64,000 nucleotides of DNA, from contig NZ_CP115483.1 in NCBI RefSeq assembly GCF_027627455.1, forward strand, positions 5,084,001-5,148,000, given 5' to 3'. This document shows, one piece after another, positions 51,966 through 60,615 of the stretch; positions within the stretch are counted from its first letter, which is position 1, and each line of letters begins with the position of its first letter. A program made the position numbers and the translations under genes. The notes beneath the pieces are model-generated. The model was not told the origin of the DNA. It was given only the letters and a program-made list of their open reading frames with translations, and searched no databases. This DNA is from Sphingobacterium sp. SYP-B4668. GTDB lineage: Bacteria; Bacteroidota; Bacteroidia; Sphingobacteriales; Sphingobacteriaceae.

Positions 51966-52369
51966 TATTCTCCCTTATAATTTTGTAATTCTTCTATGGT
52001 GATATCGAATGCTTCTGCATATCGATTTAATAATTTGCAATTCATTTTCTTAAAAACATCTGGACGTATATGTCGCTTGACCCGCCATTGCCACATACCA
52101 ACATAGCTGGACAAAATCTGCCAATCCATCTTGTGCAATTCCATAAAGTACAAGATGGGGCTTGCTTCTCCCTGTCGTACTTTTTGCCGGGCCTCTTCAA
52201 TCCGTTGATTGATTGAATCTATTGTCTGCTTCTGAACAATGGTCTTCGCCTCCCAACCAGAGCTTAGTGCTGTACCGTAGTTTCCACTATCATCTACTGC
52301 GTAACAGATTTCCTTTATACTATGCTCTGATAGGTTGCTTTTATCTTGAGGGACCTCTGATTTTTTCAT
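51965..52369 (-). CDS. Conserved small soluble protein of the pigment cluster, unknown function
   Basis: 134 residues from ATG 52367-52369 (MKKSEVPQDKSNLSEHS); the frame continues upstream to 52435 with unlikely sequence. No signal peptide or membrane segment. The C-terminal half (MDWQILSSYVGMWQWRVKRHIRPDVFKKMNCKLLNRYAEAFDI) looks like a helix-turn-helix-like helical domain of the kind seen in Xre-type proteins, but the evidence is weak. It could be regulatory. It directly precedes the BtrH-like gene with a one-base overlap. Confidence 0.78.
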   Translation of the reverse strand: MKKSEVPQDKSNLSEHSIKEICYAVDDSGNYGTALSSGWEAKTIVQKQTIDSINQRIEEARQKVRQGEASPILYFMELHKMDWQILSSYVGMWQWRVKRHIRPDVFKKMNCKLLNRYAEAFDITIEELQNYKGE

Positions 52370-52458
52370 ATGCTTGGTGTTAGTACTCCACAGAATTGGT
52401 ATATCGTTGTATGCTATCCATATTTCGGCTGTCAACCATTGTCCAAAATTATAAAACG

Positions 52459-52914
52459 CTATTCTTCTTGTTTTTGTAGAAACAAATTAATTTCAGCTTC
52501 TGCAATAACAGTACCGGCTAGCAGAGTCTTGGTACTCAATGTGCATATCTGATAAGCAGAGCTCTCAAATTGATGAATCAATTCGGCTTGGGTAAAGATT
52601 TCATCGCCGACCTGAGGTAGGCTATATATCTTGACATATTTAATGGCACTGATGAATCCTATGACCTTGGCATCGACATTGCCATCTTGAAAATATGTCT
52701 GACCAAGGACTGACGAGCATGTCTGAGCTGCATTTTCAATAACACCAATTTCCTGTAATCGACCGTTTTGCACAAAAAGCGTATCCATCTTAACCACAAA
52801 TGTACTGCTGACGCGCTCGGGATGTATATCTACCAAAATATCTACAAAGAGCATAGGAGCGCGATGTGGCAGGTAATTATTTATTTCAACAGCGTTATAT
52901 TGAGGCGACTCCAT
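52459..52914 (-). CDS. Hotdog dehydratase-like protein (ApeP/FabZ type), first of adjacent pair
   Basis: 151 residues from ATG 52912-52914 (MESPQYNAVEINNYLPHRAPMLFVD); a TTG frame to 52935 overlaps the upstream gene. PHRAPMLFVD is the N-terminal hotdog motif with the catalytic-region His, and GVIENAAQTCSSVLG is the central helix with an acidic residue. It would dehydrate 3-hydroxyacyl-ACP to the enoyl stage. The adjacent gene encodes a paralogue, so they may act as a heteromer. Confidence 0.88.
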   Translation of the reverse strand: MESPQYNAVEINNYLPHRAPMLFVDILVDIHPERVSSTFVVKMDTLFVQNGRLQEIGVIENAAQTCSSVLGQTYFQDGNVDAKVIGFISAIKYVKIYSLPQVGDEIFTQAELIHQFESSAYQICTLSTKTLLAGTVIAEAEINLFLQKQEE

Positions 52915-52921
52915 TTCTATT

Positions 52922-53362
52922 TTACGAGTTTGCAATTACAGTTTTCATTTGACCAAAGGCTATGATTTCGTCTTCTATTTTTGTCACAACATCCACTAAA
53001 GTGACTCCCATAATTTCATGGAGGATAGTGGCGGTTGTCACCATCTGTTCCCCTACTCTTGGAAGACGAGTGATAGCCAACTGCTTGATGGCTCCAATGT
53101 ATCCCATAGGAGCAGGTTGGTCCTTCAAAAAATATTGATAGCCCGTGAATAAGGCTACAGATTGGGCCATATGCTCTATCACTCCACATTCCTGAAAATA
53201 AGCATCTTTTACAAAAATAGAATTGTTCGATATGATAAGTCCTGCGATAACACTGTCCTCCTGATAGCCCAATAGACTATCCACCATGACGATTGGCTTT
53301 CTCTGCGGAATTAGCTGCTCCACTATCTTCGGGTCGAGTACAGGCATGGATAATATCGCCAT
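52922..53362 (-). CDS. Hotdog dehydratase-like protein (ApeP/FabZ type), second of adjacent pair
   Basis: 146 residues. PQRKPIVMVDSLLGY replaces PHR by PQR in the first motif, so the catalytic His is missing at that place; GVIEHMAQSVALFTG has a His in the central helix. It is a diverged paralogue of the gene downstream and may be a non-catalytic partner. Its ATG comes one base after the DarB stop. Confidence 0.87.
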   Translation of the reverse strand: MAILSMPVLDPKIVEQLIPQRKPIVMVDSLLGYQEDSVIAGLIISNNSIFVKDAYFQECGVIEHMAQSVALFTGYQYFLKDQPAPMGYIGAIKQLAITRLPRVGEQMVTTATILHEIMGVTLVDVVTKIEDEIIAFGQMKTVIANS

Positions 53363-53363
53363 A

Positions 53364-54497
53364 TCAACAAACGGTTAAGTACGCATACGCATAAGAAAAA
53401 CGCCCGCTTTCGGGGACAGATAATAGTATTCGTTCGCCCTTTTTCAAGTTTCCCGCATTCATTAATTCTTCCAACATGAGGTAGATAGAGGCTGATCCGA
53501 CATTGCCTACATTGGCCAAATTGGTAAACCATTTATGCTTTTCGATGGCAATCCCAGCTTCGGAGAACTTTTGATAAAGTCCATCTATAAAATAGTGGGA
53601 GGAAACGTGTGGTAATAGATAATCTACATCATCTGGACCGATGGAGTGCTTCTCCATGGCTGCTTTCATACTCTCCACACCTTTTTCCAAGATATTTTTA
53701 TCTAATATCTTCACATCTTGCTTAAGCGCAAAAACAGATTGCTCAAGCCACTCTTCGGCCGTGTAGTCACTCCATGGTTTCAGGGTGCCATCCACCAACT
53801 TATCTCCGCCAGCATACATACAGGCTTCCAGTTGATGTGCATAAGAAAAAGCTTCCATCCATTCAATCTTAAGGGATATCTCCCCCCTACGACGATTTTC
53901 CAATAAAAAAGCGGCGGCTCCGTCCGACAACATCCACCTCAAAAAATCTTTCTTGAATGCGACAATGGGTTGCTCGTTCAATTCTTTCAAATTTTCGATC
54001 TCTCTTTCAAATTTATTCGCCTGCATCCATGTTGACACGCGTTCGGATCCGGTACATATCGCATTTTCGGAATTACCTGATTTTACGGAGAGGTATCCAT
54101 ATTTGAGCGCATTCATCCCCGAGCAACAGACACCGCTGGAGGAGTTGAGCTCGACTGATCGATTGCCCAATAATCCATGGACCATAGCCGCATGCGAGGG
54201 TAATAAGTGGTCCGGGGTGGATGTCCCGCAGGAGAGTACTTCAACATCGTGTGCTGTAAACTCGTCATTAAACAATTTTTCAATCGCCAGCGATGTCAAA
54301 TCAGCATTGGAATGCGTTGCTCTCCCAGATTTGTCCAAGGCGTAATATCTATTCTTGATACCGTTATTGCGCAATATCAACCTTCTTGCCTTTGAGGCCT
54401 TCTCATCAACCCTGCCTAAAAAATCTTCCATTTCATCATTAGAAATGGGTGAATTTGGCAAATATTTAGCGACTCTTGTAATATAAACTGCAGACAT
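53364..54497 (-). CDS. darB: DarB-like ketosynthase III for dialkylresorcinol formation
   Basis: 377 residues. FabH-like fold: STPDHLLPSHAAMVHGLLG, the active site SSGVCCSGMNALKYG (Cys124/Cys125, the second aligning with the nucleophile), LLPHVSSHYF (His) and NLANVGNVGSAS (Asn), the Cys-His-Asn set of the family. DarB joins a beta-ketoacyl chain and a second acyl unit, and with DarA yields a 2,5-dialkylresorcinol, the phenolic half of flexirubin. It lies 5 nt after the DarA gene, as in known dar loci. Confidence 0.93.
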   Translation of the reverse strand: MSAVYITRVAKYLPNSPISNDEMEDFLGRVDEKASKARRLILRNNGIKNRYYALDKSGRATHSNADLTSLAIEKLFNDEFTAHDVEVLSCGTSTPDHLLPSHAAMVHGLLGNRSVELNSSSGVCCSGMNALKYGYLSVKSGNSENAICTGSERVSTWMQANKFEREIENLKELNEQPIVAFKKDFLRWMLSDGAAAFLLENRRRGEISLKIEWMEAFSYAHQLEACMYAGGDKLVDGTLKPWSDYTAEEWLEQSVFALKQDVKILDKNILEKGVESMKAAMEKHSIGPDDVDYLLPHVSSHYFIDGLYQKFSEAGIAIEKHKWFTNLANVGNVGSASIYLMLEELMNAGNLKKGERILLSVPESGRFSYAYAYLTVC

Positions 54498-54502
54498 ATA
54501 AA

Positions 54503-55411
54503 CTAATCAACCCCCTGAAAATAAGCTTTCTCTCTTTTTATTTTAAAATATGTAATGGGCAAGAATATCGTATGTATCAAATGAACCAACGGTGACAAAA
54601 ACCAAATGGCAAAAAACAGGTAATAATTGAAACCTATCAGCCATTTTTTTCTGGCCTGTCCCTGCTTATTTGCGATGATTCCTGACCATATCTTGAACAT
54701 CCGATTTGCCTTTTTATCCATCGAGACCAAAAAATGTCTAATCTCGACGGCCTTGTTAGTAACAAGCTCTCGTTGTAGGGAACCGAGCTCCCCATTTCTC
54801 AAATGTGATACTATAATCTTGCCAAATTTAATACTTTCCTTTATTTCCTCATCGGAAATACCGGGTAAAGGTAAAATTCCGTAAACTTTCCGCTTCAAAC
54901 CCGTGAACATCCAATCCACAATGGTGATTACGCTGACCAAATTAATATGACGATCGACAAGAGCAATATTTCCCACAAGATTAGCCGAATGGCTTTTAAG
55001 CAGTATCTTAACTTTCTCTTGTGCCATTACCCACATATTACGACTTCCACTAATCGTTACAACATTCGTATTATGTAATATCTTCTTAGCATAGTCACTT
55101 TTTAAAAAAGATGTAACAGGTATCGAGGGAGACAAGTACCAAACTTGGTAAAATAGCAGCACCAAATCGAACTTGGTATTCATAATCTCCGGAGATGGCT
55201 CTTCAATATCGACGGGAACTTGTCTAAACGACTCAGGAAACACCTCAAAAAAAGCTTCCTTTGGCCAAGGGAAAGGATACACCTTCTTAGGTTTAATCTC
55301 TAGGTATTGGACATGCACGTCTGTGGATTGGTCAAATGGTAAAGCAATACGTTGACTCACTTCTTTTAGTTGTCCAGATTGTGAATAATATACAACAAGT
55401 ACATTTTTCAT
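54503..55411 (-). CDS. darA: DarA-like dialkylresorcinol condensing enzyme (aromatase)
   Basis: 302 residues from ATG 55409-55411 (MKNVLVVYYSQSGQL); an ATG two codons earlier is possible. The N-terminal half is flavodoxin-like (VVYYSQSGQL, FDLVLLFYQVWYLSPSIPVTSFLKS, ISGSRNMWVMAQEKV), and the C-terminus has hydrophobic helices (YYLFFAIWFLSPLVHLIHTIFLP) that attach it to the membrane. In dialkylresorcinol pathways DarA acts with DarB to make the aromatic ring. The gap upstream (55412-55708) is the largest in the cluster. Confidence 0.93.
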   Translation of the reverse strand: MKNVLVVYYSQSGQLKEVSQRIALPFDQSTDVHVQYLEIKPKKVYPFPWPKEAFFEVFPESFRQVPVDIEEPSPEIMNTKFDLVLLFYQVWYLSPSIPVTSFLKSDYAKKILHNTNVVTISGSRNMWVMAQEKVKILLKSHSANLVGNIALVDRHINLVSVITIVDWMFTGLKRKVYGILPLPGISDEEIKESIKFGKIIVSHLRNGELGSLQRELVTNKAVEIRHFLVSMDKKANRMFKIWSGIIANKQGQARKKWLIGFNYYLFFAIWFLSPLVHLIHTIFLPITYFKIKREKAYFQGVD

Positions 55412-55708
55412 ATGCATTTAATTTGTTCTTTATGGGTCATATGGAATGTCCAAAATAAATTATGACCCTATTTTTGTCTTAGCTGCTATTCATGCTGCTT
55501 CGCAGCCATTTGTACGTGGGCTGTATATACTCTAGGCGTATTTCATAATAATTTACACTATCAAGAAGGTAATGCTATCAGATTTATTCCATGAGCTCGC
55601 AAACTCGGTTTTCACTAATGTAAATGTTATAAACGATATTCAAGAGAGCTAAAGCCATTTATTTATTCATCCATTATGTGAGCCAAAAAAATCAAGATAG
55701 TTTCATAG
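55412..55708. other. Largest gap inside the pigment cluster
   Basis: 297 bases. An inverted repeat GGGTCATA/TATGACCC (55434-55441 with 55461-55468, loop 19) lies near the darA start, and a small hairpin GCTGC-TTC-GCAGC at 55495-55507. No TAnnTTTG-type element was found on the minus strand. It may hold an unrecognised internal promoter for darA and the genes after it. Confidence 0.5.
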
Positions 55709-56593
55709 TCAAGCATTGAGCTTCTTCCAGAAATCAAAAAAATTATACCATTGATAAGGATATCGCTTCACTACTTTTTCGAGGCTTTGGCAATAGCTGT
55801 TGAGCAGAGATTGTGCGTCCCTATGCTTCACTTCCGCCCTACGGGCGTAGAGGTGATAGTGGAGACGAGGTTCCTTCATCACATACACAAATACGACGGG
55901 TACGCCTAGTCTCGACGCAATCATAAATGGTCCCGCTGGAAAAAGAGCGTCCTCTCCTAAAAGCTGCTCTGATAACAATTTATTCTCCTCAAAATAGCGA
56001 TCTCCTGTAAAACAAATCAACTCATTATTGGAGAGTGCATTGCTGATCTCGAATATATGGGACATGTCATCCTTAATCTTAATAAACTTGACATTAGACT
56101 GTTGTGATACTTGCTTTAAATATTCACTAATAGCCGTTTCTTCCAAATCAGCCGTCACGAGATTAATCTGGCATTCTAGGTTAATATCTTCGAAAAAGTG
56201 TTCGGCAACTTCAAAATTACCTACGTGTGCGCTAATGAGGATTCCACCTTTCTTTTCGGCCAATAATTGCTTTAAGATATCAATACCGTCAAATTCATAA
56301 GAATATCGATTGCGCAATCCGGACGTGATAGCCACTTTATCAATCAATGTTTTTCCAAAGGTGAAATAACTTCGATATAAGCCAAAAAAAGATTGCATCC
56401 AAGAGAATTGGAGGCGCTTGTGTAAATAATAAAATAGGGATCTATTGCTTTTAGGTGAAAATAAAAAGTAGTAAAACGACACAAAAATCAGCACGAGATA
56501 ACTGGCCCTAATTCCAAAAGTCTTAATACAATTTACAAAAATTTTATAGCCTAATAGGGTCCCTTTCGACTTGCCGTCCCATTGACTCACCAT
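55709..56593 (-). CDS. LpxL-like lysophospholipid/ACP acyltransferase
   Basis: 294 residues. One N-terminal hydrophobic segment (about 30-48), then the acyltransferase site ISAHVGNFEVAEHFF with His123 and Glu128 (HX4E), and PAGPFMIASRLGVPVVFVYVMKEPRLHYHLYAR, typical of HtrB/LpxL-type enzymes. Such genes are regular members of aryl polyene and flexirubin clusters, where they may attach the polyene to its lipid or phenolic acceptor. It follows the acyl carrier protein gene by 9 nt. Confidence 0.92.
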   Translation of the reverse strand: MVSQWDGKSKGTLLGYKIFVNCIKTFGIRASYLVLIFVSFYYFLFSPKSNRSLFYYLHKRLQFSWMQSFFGLYRSYFTFGKTLIDKVAITSGLRNRYSYEFDGIDILKQLLAEKKGGILISAHVGNFEVAEHFFEDINLECQINLVTADLEETAISEYLKQVSQQSNVKFIKIKDDMSHIFEISNALSNNELICFTGDRYFEENKLLSEQLLGEDALFPAGPFMIASRLGVPVVFVYVMKEPRLHYHLYARRAEVKHRDAQSLLNSYCQSLEKVVKRYPYQWYNFFDFWKKLNA

Positions 56594-56602
56594 TATAAGC
56601 TG

Positions 56603-56854
56603 CTATTTATTTGCTTCTATCTTTTTTTCAATAACATCATAGAAGTCTTGGAAAGTCTCCATGCCCGCAAAATCTTGCTCGACAAGTTTCACCCCGAAAT
56701 TTGACTCAATAATAACGACCAAATCTACATAGTCCAAACTATCCAAATCCAATGTTTCTTTAAGATTTTTTTCAGGAGCAATGGTCTCTCGGTCGATTTC
56801 AAACTCCTCAACCAAAATTTCATTTAAATGCTCAAAGATCTTATCGCGACTCAT
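56603..56854 (-). CDS. Acyl carrier protein of the pigment cluster (second copy)
   Basis: 83 residues with the attachment site LDLDSLDYVDLVVIIE. Acidic, four helices. It sits 4 nt after the ketosynthase gene and 9 nt before the acyltransferase gene, which suggests that it serves these enzymes, while the copy at 46519-46776 serves the ketosynthase fusion. Confidence 0.95.
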   Translation of the reverse strand: MSRDKIFEHLNEILVEEFEIDRETIAPEKNLKETLDLDSLDYVDLVVIIESNFGVKLVEQDFAGMETFQDFYDVIEKKIEANK

Positions 56855-56858
56855 TTCG

Positions 56859-58085
56859 TTATCTATAATATTTTTTTACAATCAAAGCCGAATTTGTACC
56901 ACCAAATCCGAAAGAATTAGACAAATATAAATCAAATTCCTTATTTATTGTGCTTTTTACAATATTTAATCGAGTCGAATCCTCATCAGGATTCTCAAAA
57001 TTAATATTCGGTGCGATGAATGAATTTTGCATCATAATAGTCGAATATACAATTTCACTGGCACCTGCCATCCAACATTCGTGCCCCGTCATCGACTTGG
57101 TTGAACTCACATAGGGCCTGCTCTCTCCGAAGACTTCGTGTATCGCTTTAGCCTCGTTTGCATCACCGATGGGAGTAGAAGTCGCATGGGCATTGATGTA
57201 CTCAATTTGTGACGCTTGCAGATCTGCGGCTTGCAAAGCACGAGTCATTGCGAGGGCGGGGCCTGCTACATTAGGCGTCGATATATGTCCACCATTTGAA
57301 GAGAACCCGTAACTCAACACCTCTGCGACAATAGGTGCTCCTCGCTCTAATGCCGAGTCCAAGCTTTCGAGCACAAGAGTGGCAGCTCCCCCACTAGGTA
57401 CTAATCCGTCACGGGCAGCATCAAATGGACGCGAAGCTAAAGCTGGTGCTCCCTCTTGATGAGAAAATACCCCTAAACCGTCGAAACTTGCCATTGCATA
57501 CTTATTGATTTCTTGCGCCCCTCCACAGATAACCATATCCTGTAGCCCACCTTGAATCATCATCAATCCTAGACCAATTGAGTGAGAACCACTCGCACAG
57601 GCAGCGCTTATGGTCATATTAACGCCTCTCAATTTAAAAATCGTAGAGAGATTCATGGTAACGGTAGAATTCATGGATTTGAAAATAGCACCCGAACCAA
57701 TCAGTGAAGTATCTTTTTTGTCCCGCACAATGTCAGTGGCTTCAATAATTGCTCTGGAGACACTGTCATTGCCGTATAAGATTCCTACTTCTCGTTGTTC
57801 CAACACCGCTTCGGAGAGACCAGCATTCTTTAGTGCCTCTACGGTAGCCATAAAAGCATACTCAGTTTCTTCACCGATGGAAATCCGTTGTCTACGTCCA
57901 AGAAGGTGTTTAAGGTCAGGGGTGGGCACTGTTCCTGTCAGTGCACAACGAAAACCGAATTGCTTACGTTCGTCATCGTATACAATGCCTGATTTGCCTT
58001 CATACAGCGACTGCTTAACTTCCTCGATAGAGGTACCTAAGCAAGAATAAATACCCATTCCTGTAATAACAACTCTTCTTTTCAT
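56859..58085 (-). CDS. Beta-ketoacyl-ACP synthase II (FabF type)
   Basis: 408 residues, full length. Cys163 (SAACASGSHSIG), His300 (NAHATSTPIGDAN) and His335 (KSMTGHECWMAG) complete the triad; DSLD-type partners are the neighbours. NSFGFGGTNSALIVKKYY is the standard C-terminus. It elongates the acyl chain on the acyl carrier protein encoded 4 nt downstream. It is the ketosynthase nearest to the starter genes (TAL, FabG), so it may do the first condensations; this is inference. Confidence 0.95.
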   Translation of the reverse strand: MKRRVVITGMGIYSCLGTSIEEVKQSLYEGKSGIVYDDERKQFGFRCALTGTVPTPDLKHLLGRRQRISIGEETEYAFMATVEALKNAGLSEAVLEQREVGILYGNDSVSRAIIEATDIVRDKKDTSLIGSGAIFKSMNSTVTMNLSTIFKLRGVNMTISAACASGSHSIGLGLMMIQGGLQDMVICGGAQEINKYAMASFDGLGVFSHQEGAPALASRPFDAARDGLVPSGGAATLVLESLDSALERGAPIVAEVLSYGFSSNGGHISTPNVAGPALAMTRALQAADLQASQIEYINAHATSTPIGDANEAKAIHEVFGESRPYVSSTKSMTGHECWMAGASEIVYSTIMMQNSFIAPNINFENPDEDSTRLNIVKSTINKEFDLYLSNSFGFGGTNSALIVKKYYR

Positions 58086-58227
58086 CCGATTATTTTCTTT
58101 TCAATGGTAGATGAGCGCTCGAGCAAATAATAATTACCCCGTATATCCATATTATTTACATCTCGGTTTCATCCGATTATTATCTCTTATCTATTGCGTG
58201 TACCACCTCCACACACCAAGGAGCTTC

Positions 58228-58959
58228 TTACGAATATATTCCCCCATTGATGTTAATAACCTCCCCTGTAATGTAGGAGGCTTTTTTTGAGGACAGAAAC
58301 ACCACTAAGTCGGCCACCTCTTCTGCTTCTCCAAAACGATTGACTGGTATAATCTTGAGCAATTCTTGCTCATCAAGCTCCTTGGTCATATCGGTTTTGA
58401 TGAACCCCGGTGCTACAGCGTTGACTGTGATATTGCGCTTTGCCACTTCTTGAGCCAATGCCTTTGTTGCAGCTACTACAGCACCTTTAGCTGCTGAATA
58501 ATTGACCTGCCCTGCAGTCCCCTTCATACCGGATAGGGAGACTACATTAATAATCCTACCGTAGCGATTACGCAACATCTTTTGCATAAAGAAGTTGGTT
58601 ACATTGTAAAACCCATCGATGCTAATATCAAGTACGGATTTCCAATCTTCCCATTTCATCCACATGAACAAGCCATCTCTAGTGATACCAGCATTGTTGA
58701 CAATCACTTCGACGGTATATTCCCTATTTTTAGTCGTCCAATCCGTCAATACACGCTGGACTTCGTCAGGATCAGAGACATCAAATTTCAGGATTTCGCC
58801 TGTAGCACCTAGACCTTTGACCTCATCCAAGGTTTCCAAAGCCGCAGCTTCATTTGATTGAAAATTGATGAGGATATGATAATCCTGCTCCTCGGCCAAC
58901 TTTTTACAGATTGCCTTACCGATACCTCTAGATCCTCCTGTTACCAATGCACACTTCAT
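58228..58959 (-). CDS. 3-oxoacyl-ACP reductase (FabG-like short-chain dehydrogenase)
   Basis: 243 residues from ATG 58957-58959 (MKCALVTGGSRGIGKAI); a TTG two codons earlier opens the longer frame. NADP-binding TGGSRGIG, NNAG in the central sheet, catalytic Ser141/Ser143 region and Tyr154/Lys158 (YSAAK). VVNNAGITRDGLFMWMKWEDW is FabG-like. It is the only ketoreductase in the cluster. The 142-bp gap to the ketosynthase gene downstream holds a duplicated phrase (TTTTCATCCGATTATT-like at 58081 and 58168). Confidence 0.94.
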   Translation of the reverse strand: MKCALVTGGSRGIGKAICKKLAEEQDYHILINFQSNEAAALETLDEVKGLGATGEILKFDVSDPDEVQRVLTDWTTKNREYTVEVIVNNAGITRDGLFMWMKWEDWKSVLDISIDGFYNVTNFFMQKMLRNRYGRIINVVSLSGMKGTAGQVNYSAAKGAVVAATKALAQEVAKRNITVNAVAPGFIKTDMTKELDEQELLKIIPVNRFGEAEEVADLVVFLSSKKASYITGEVININGGIYS

Positions 58960-58969
58960 TTGCAAAAAA

Positions 58970-60493
58970 TTAGTCCATTTTCATTAAATAATCCTTAACT
59001 TGTTGTACATATGGATACATCACTTGGTCATCCTTAAACACTGGGATGATTTGGCGAATACTATCATATATCTTTGACGTAGATTCCGAAACTTCGGCTT
59101 GACACCCCAGATAGTCCACAGCTTGAGCAATGGTAATCCATTCAATAGCCAATACTTCAAAGGCATTCTCCACCACTCGGCTAGCAAGTACGGCAGCATT
59201 TGTCCCCATACTTACAATATCCTGATTATCATTATTATTGGGAATACTATGCACATACATCGGATTGGATAAGGTCTGACTCTCGGCAGTCGTCGATGTC
59301 GCGGTGAATTGCACTCCCTGCATCCCGAAATTAAAACCTAACTGGCCCAAATTAACAAAAGGCGGCAGAAATTCATTGATGCGCGAATTCAGCAAATAAT
59401 TAAGTTGGCGCTCGGCTAACATTGTCAGTTTGGTAACTACAATCTTAAGTTTATCCATTTCCAACGAAATATAGTCTCCGTGGAAATTCCCTCCATGATA
59501 GACATGCTTATTCGCGACATCCACAACAGGGTTGTCACTAACAGAGTTTACTTCGTCTTCTAAAATAGACGCGACTCCATCCAACGTATCCATCACCGGT
59601 CCCAAAATCTGAGGGACGCAGCGTAGCGAATAGTATTCTTGAACTTTTTCTTTGAATACTCGTTCTTGGTTATCACCTGTGTAAAGATGCTCTTCACGCT
59701 TGCGCGTACGCTTGCTACTTGCCAATATACTTCGCATAGATGCGGCTACATTACGTTGTCCAGTATGCAACTTTACATTATTCAACGGCTCAGAATAGTG
59801 GTCGTCATAAGAACGAACCAGCTCATTGATTGCACAGGTCGCCCTAATTGCACAATCTAATAATTTACGTGCTCTTAATACATTGGCAATACCTATTCCC
59901 GTCATCACAGAGGTACCATTAATTAGCGAAAGCCCCTCACGTACTTCAATCTTTATTGGCGAAAGGCCTTCTGCAGTAAAAGCCTCATGGGTTGGACAGC
60001 GTTTACCTTTATAAAATACTTCTCCCTCACCTATCAATACAAGTGCTAAGTGTGCCAGTTGTACCAAATCGCCGCTAGCTCCTACCCCCCCATGTGCAAA
60101 AATCAACGGTGTGATATCTCGATTAATAAGCTCACGCATCAATTCAATAGTAGAAGGATGTACCCCGGAATATCCAATTGAAAGGGTGTTCAAACGGGCA
60201 AGTACTGCCGATTTGACAAAAAGTGGGCACAAAGGCTCACCTGTCCCAGAAGCATGACTTCGAATCAAGTTATATTGCAGCTGTTGACGGTCAGCATCAT
60301 CTATACGATATTGAGCCATGGGACCAAATCCGGTATTGACACCATAAATGACCTTATTTTCAGCAAATTCTTTCAGAAAATTGAAACTTTCTTCTACACG
60401 TATTCTTGCTTCCTGACTAATTTCAATTGTATCATTGTTAAATAGCACAGCATAAAAATCCTCAAGTCTTAAGCGCTCCTCAATATGTCTCAT
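58970..60493 (-). CDS. Tyrosine ammonia-lyase (histidine/aromatic ammonia-lyase family)
   Basis: 507 residues. The MIO cofactor triad Ala139-Ser140-Gly141 lies in HGGVGASGDLVQLAHLAL. VIYGVNTGFGPMAQYRI, LQYNLIRSHASGTGEP, GGNFHGDYISLEMDKLK and VHSIPNNNDNQDIVSMG match, as I recall, the tyrosine ammonia-lyase characterised in Flavobacterium johnsoniae rather than histidine lyases. It makes 4-coumarate from tyrosine in the cytoplasm, the aromatic starter for the polyene. It is the first gene of the leftward cluster, 10 nt before fabG, and a minus-strand TAAATTTG lies about 90 nt before its start. Confidence 0.93.
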   Translation of the reverse strand: MRHIEERLRLEDFYAVLFNNDTIEISQEARIRVEESFNFLKEFAENKVIYGVNTGFGPMAQYRIDDADRQQLQYNLIRSHASGTGEPLCPLFVKSAVLARLNTLSIGYSGVHPSTIELMRELINRDITPLIFAHGGVGASGDLVQLAHLALVLIGEGEVFYKGKRCPTHEAFTAEGLSPIKIEVREGLSLINGTSVMTGIGIANVLRARKLLDCAIRATCAINELVRSYDDHYSEPLNNVKLHTGQRNVAASMRSILASSKRTRKREEHLYTGDNQERVFKEKVQEYYSLRCVPQILGPVMDTLDGVASILEDEVNSVSDNPVVDVANKHVYHGGNFHGDYISLEMDKLKIVVTKLTMLAERQLNYLLNSRINEFLPPFVNLGQLGFNFGMQGVQFTATSTTAESQTLSNPMYVHSIPNNNDNQDIVSMGTNAAVLASRVVENAFEVLAIEWITIAQAVDYLGCQAEVSESTSKIYDSIRQIIPVFKDDQVMYPYVQQVKDYLMKMD

Positions 60494-60579
60494 GTAGTTA
60501 TTTAAGTTAATCCAAAATAAGATTTAGATTTCTTTTTTATTCGTTTTAATGTGTTTAATTTAGCTGGGCTAATTTTCTC

Positions 60580-60587
60580 CAAATTTA
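60580..60587 (-). promoter_or_regulatory. Possible -7 element for the pigment cluster
   Basis: Minus-strand TAAATTTG matches TAnnTTTG in the 122-bp region between the ammonia-lyase gene and the divergent FAD gene. No TTTG is found at -33. It would place the start of the long leftward transcript about 80 nt before the lyase. Confidence 0.35.
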
Positions 60588-60615
60588 GCTTTTTTTTAAT
60601 AAATATTATACCATC

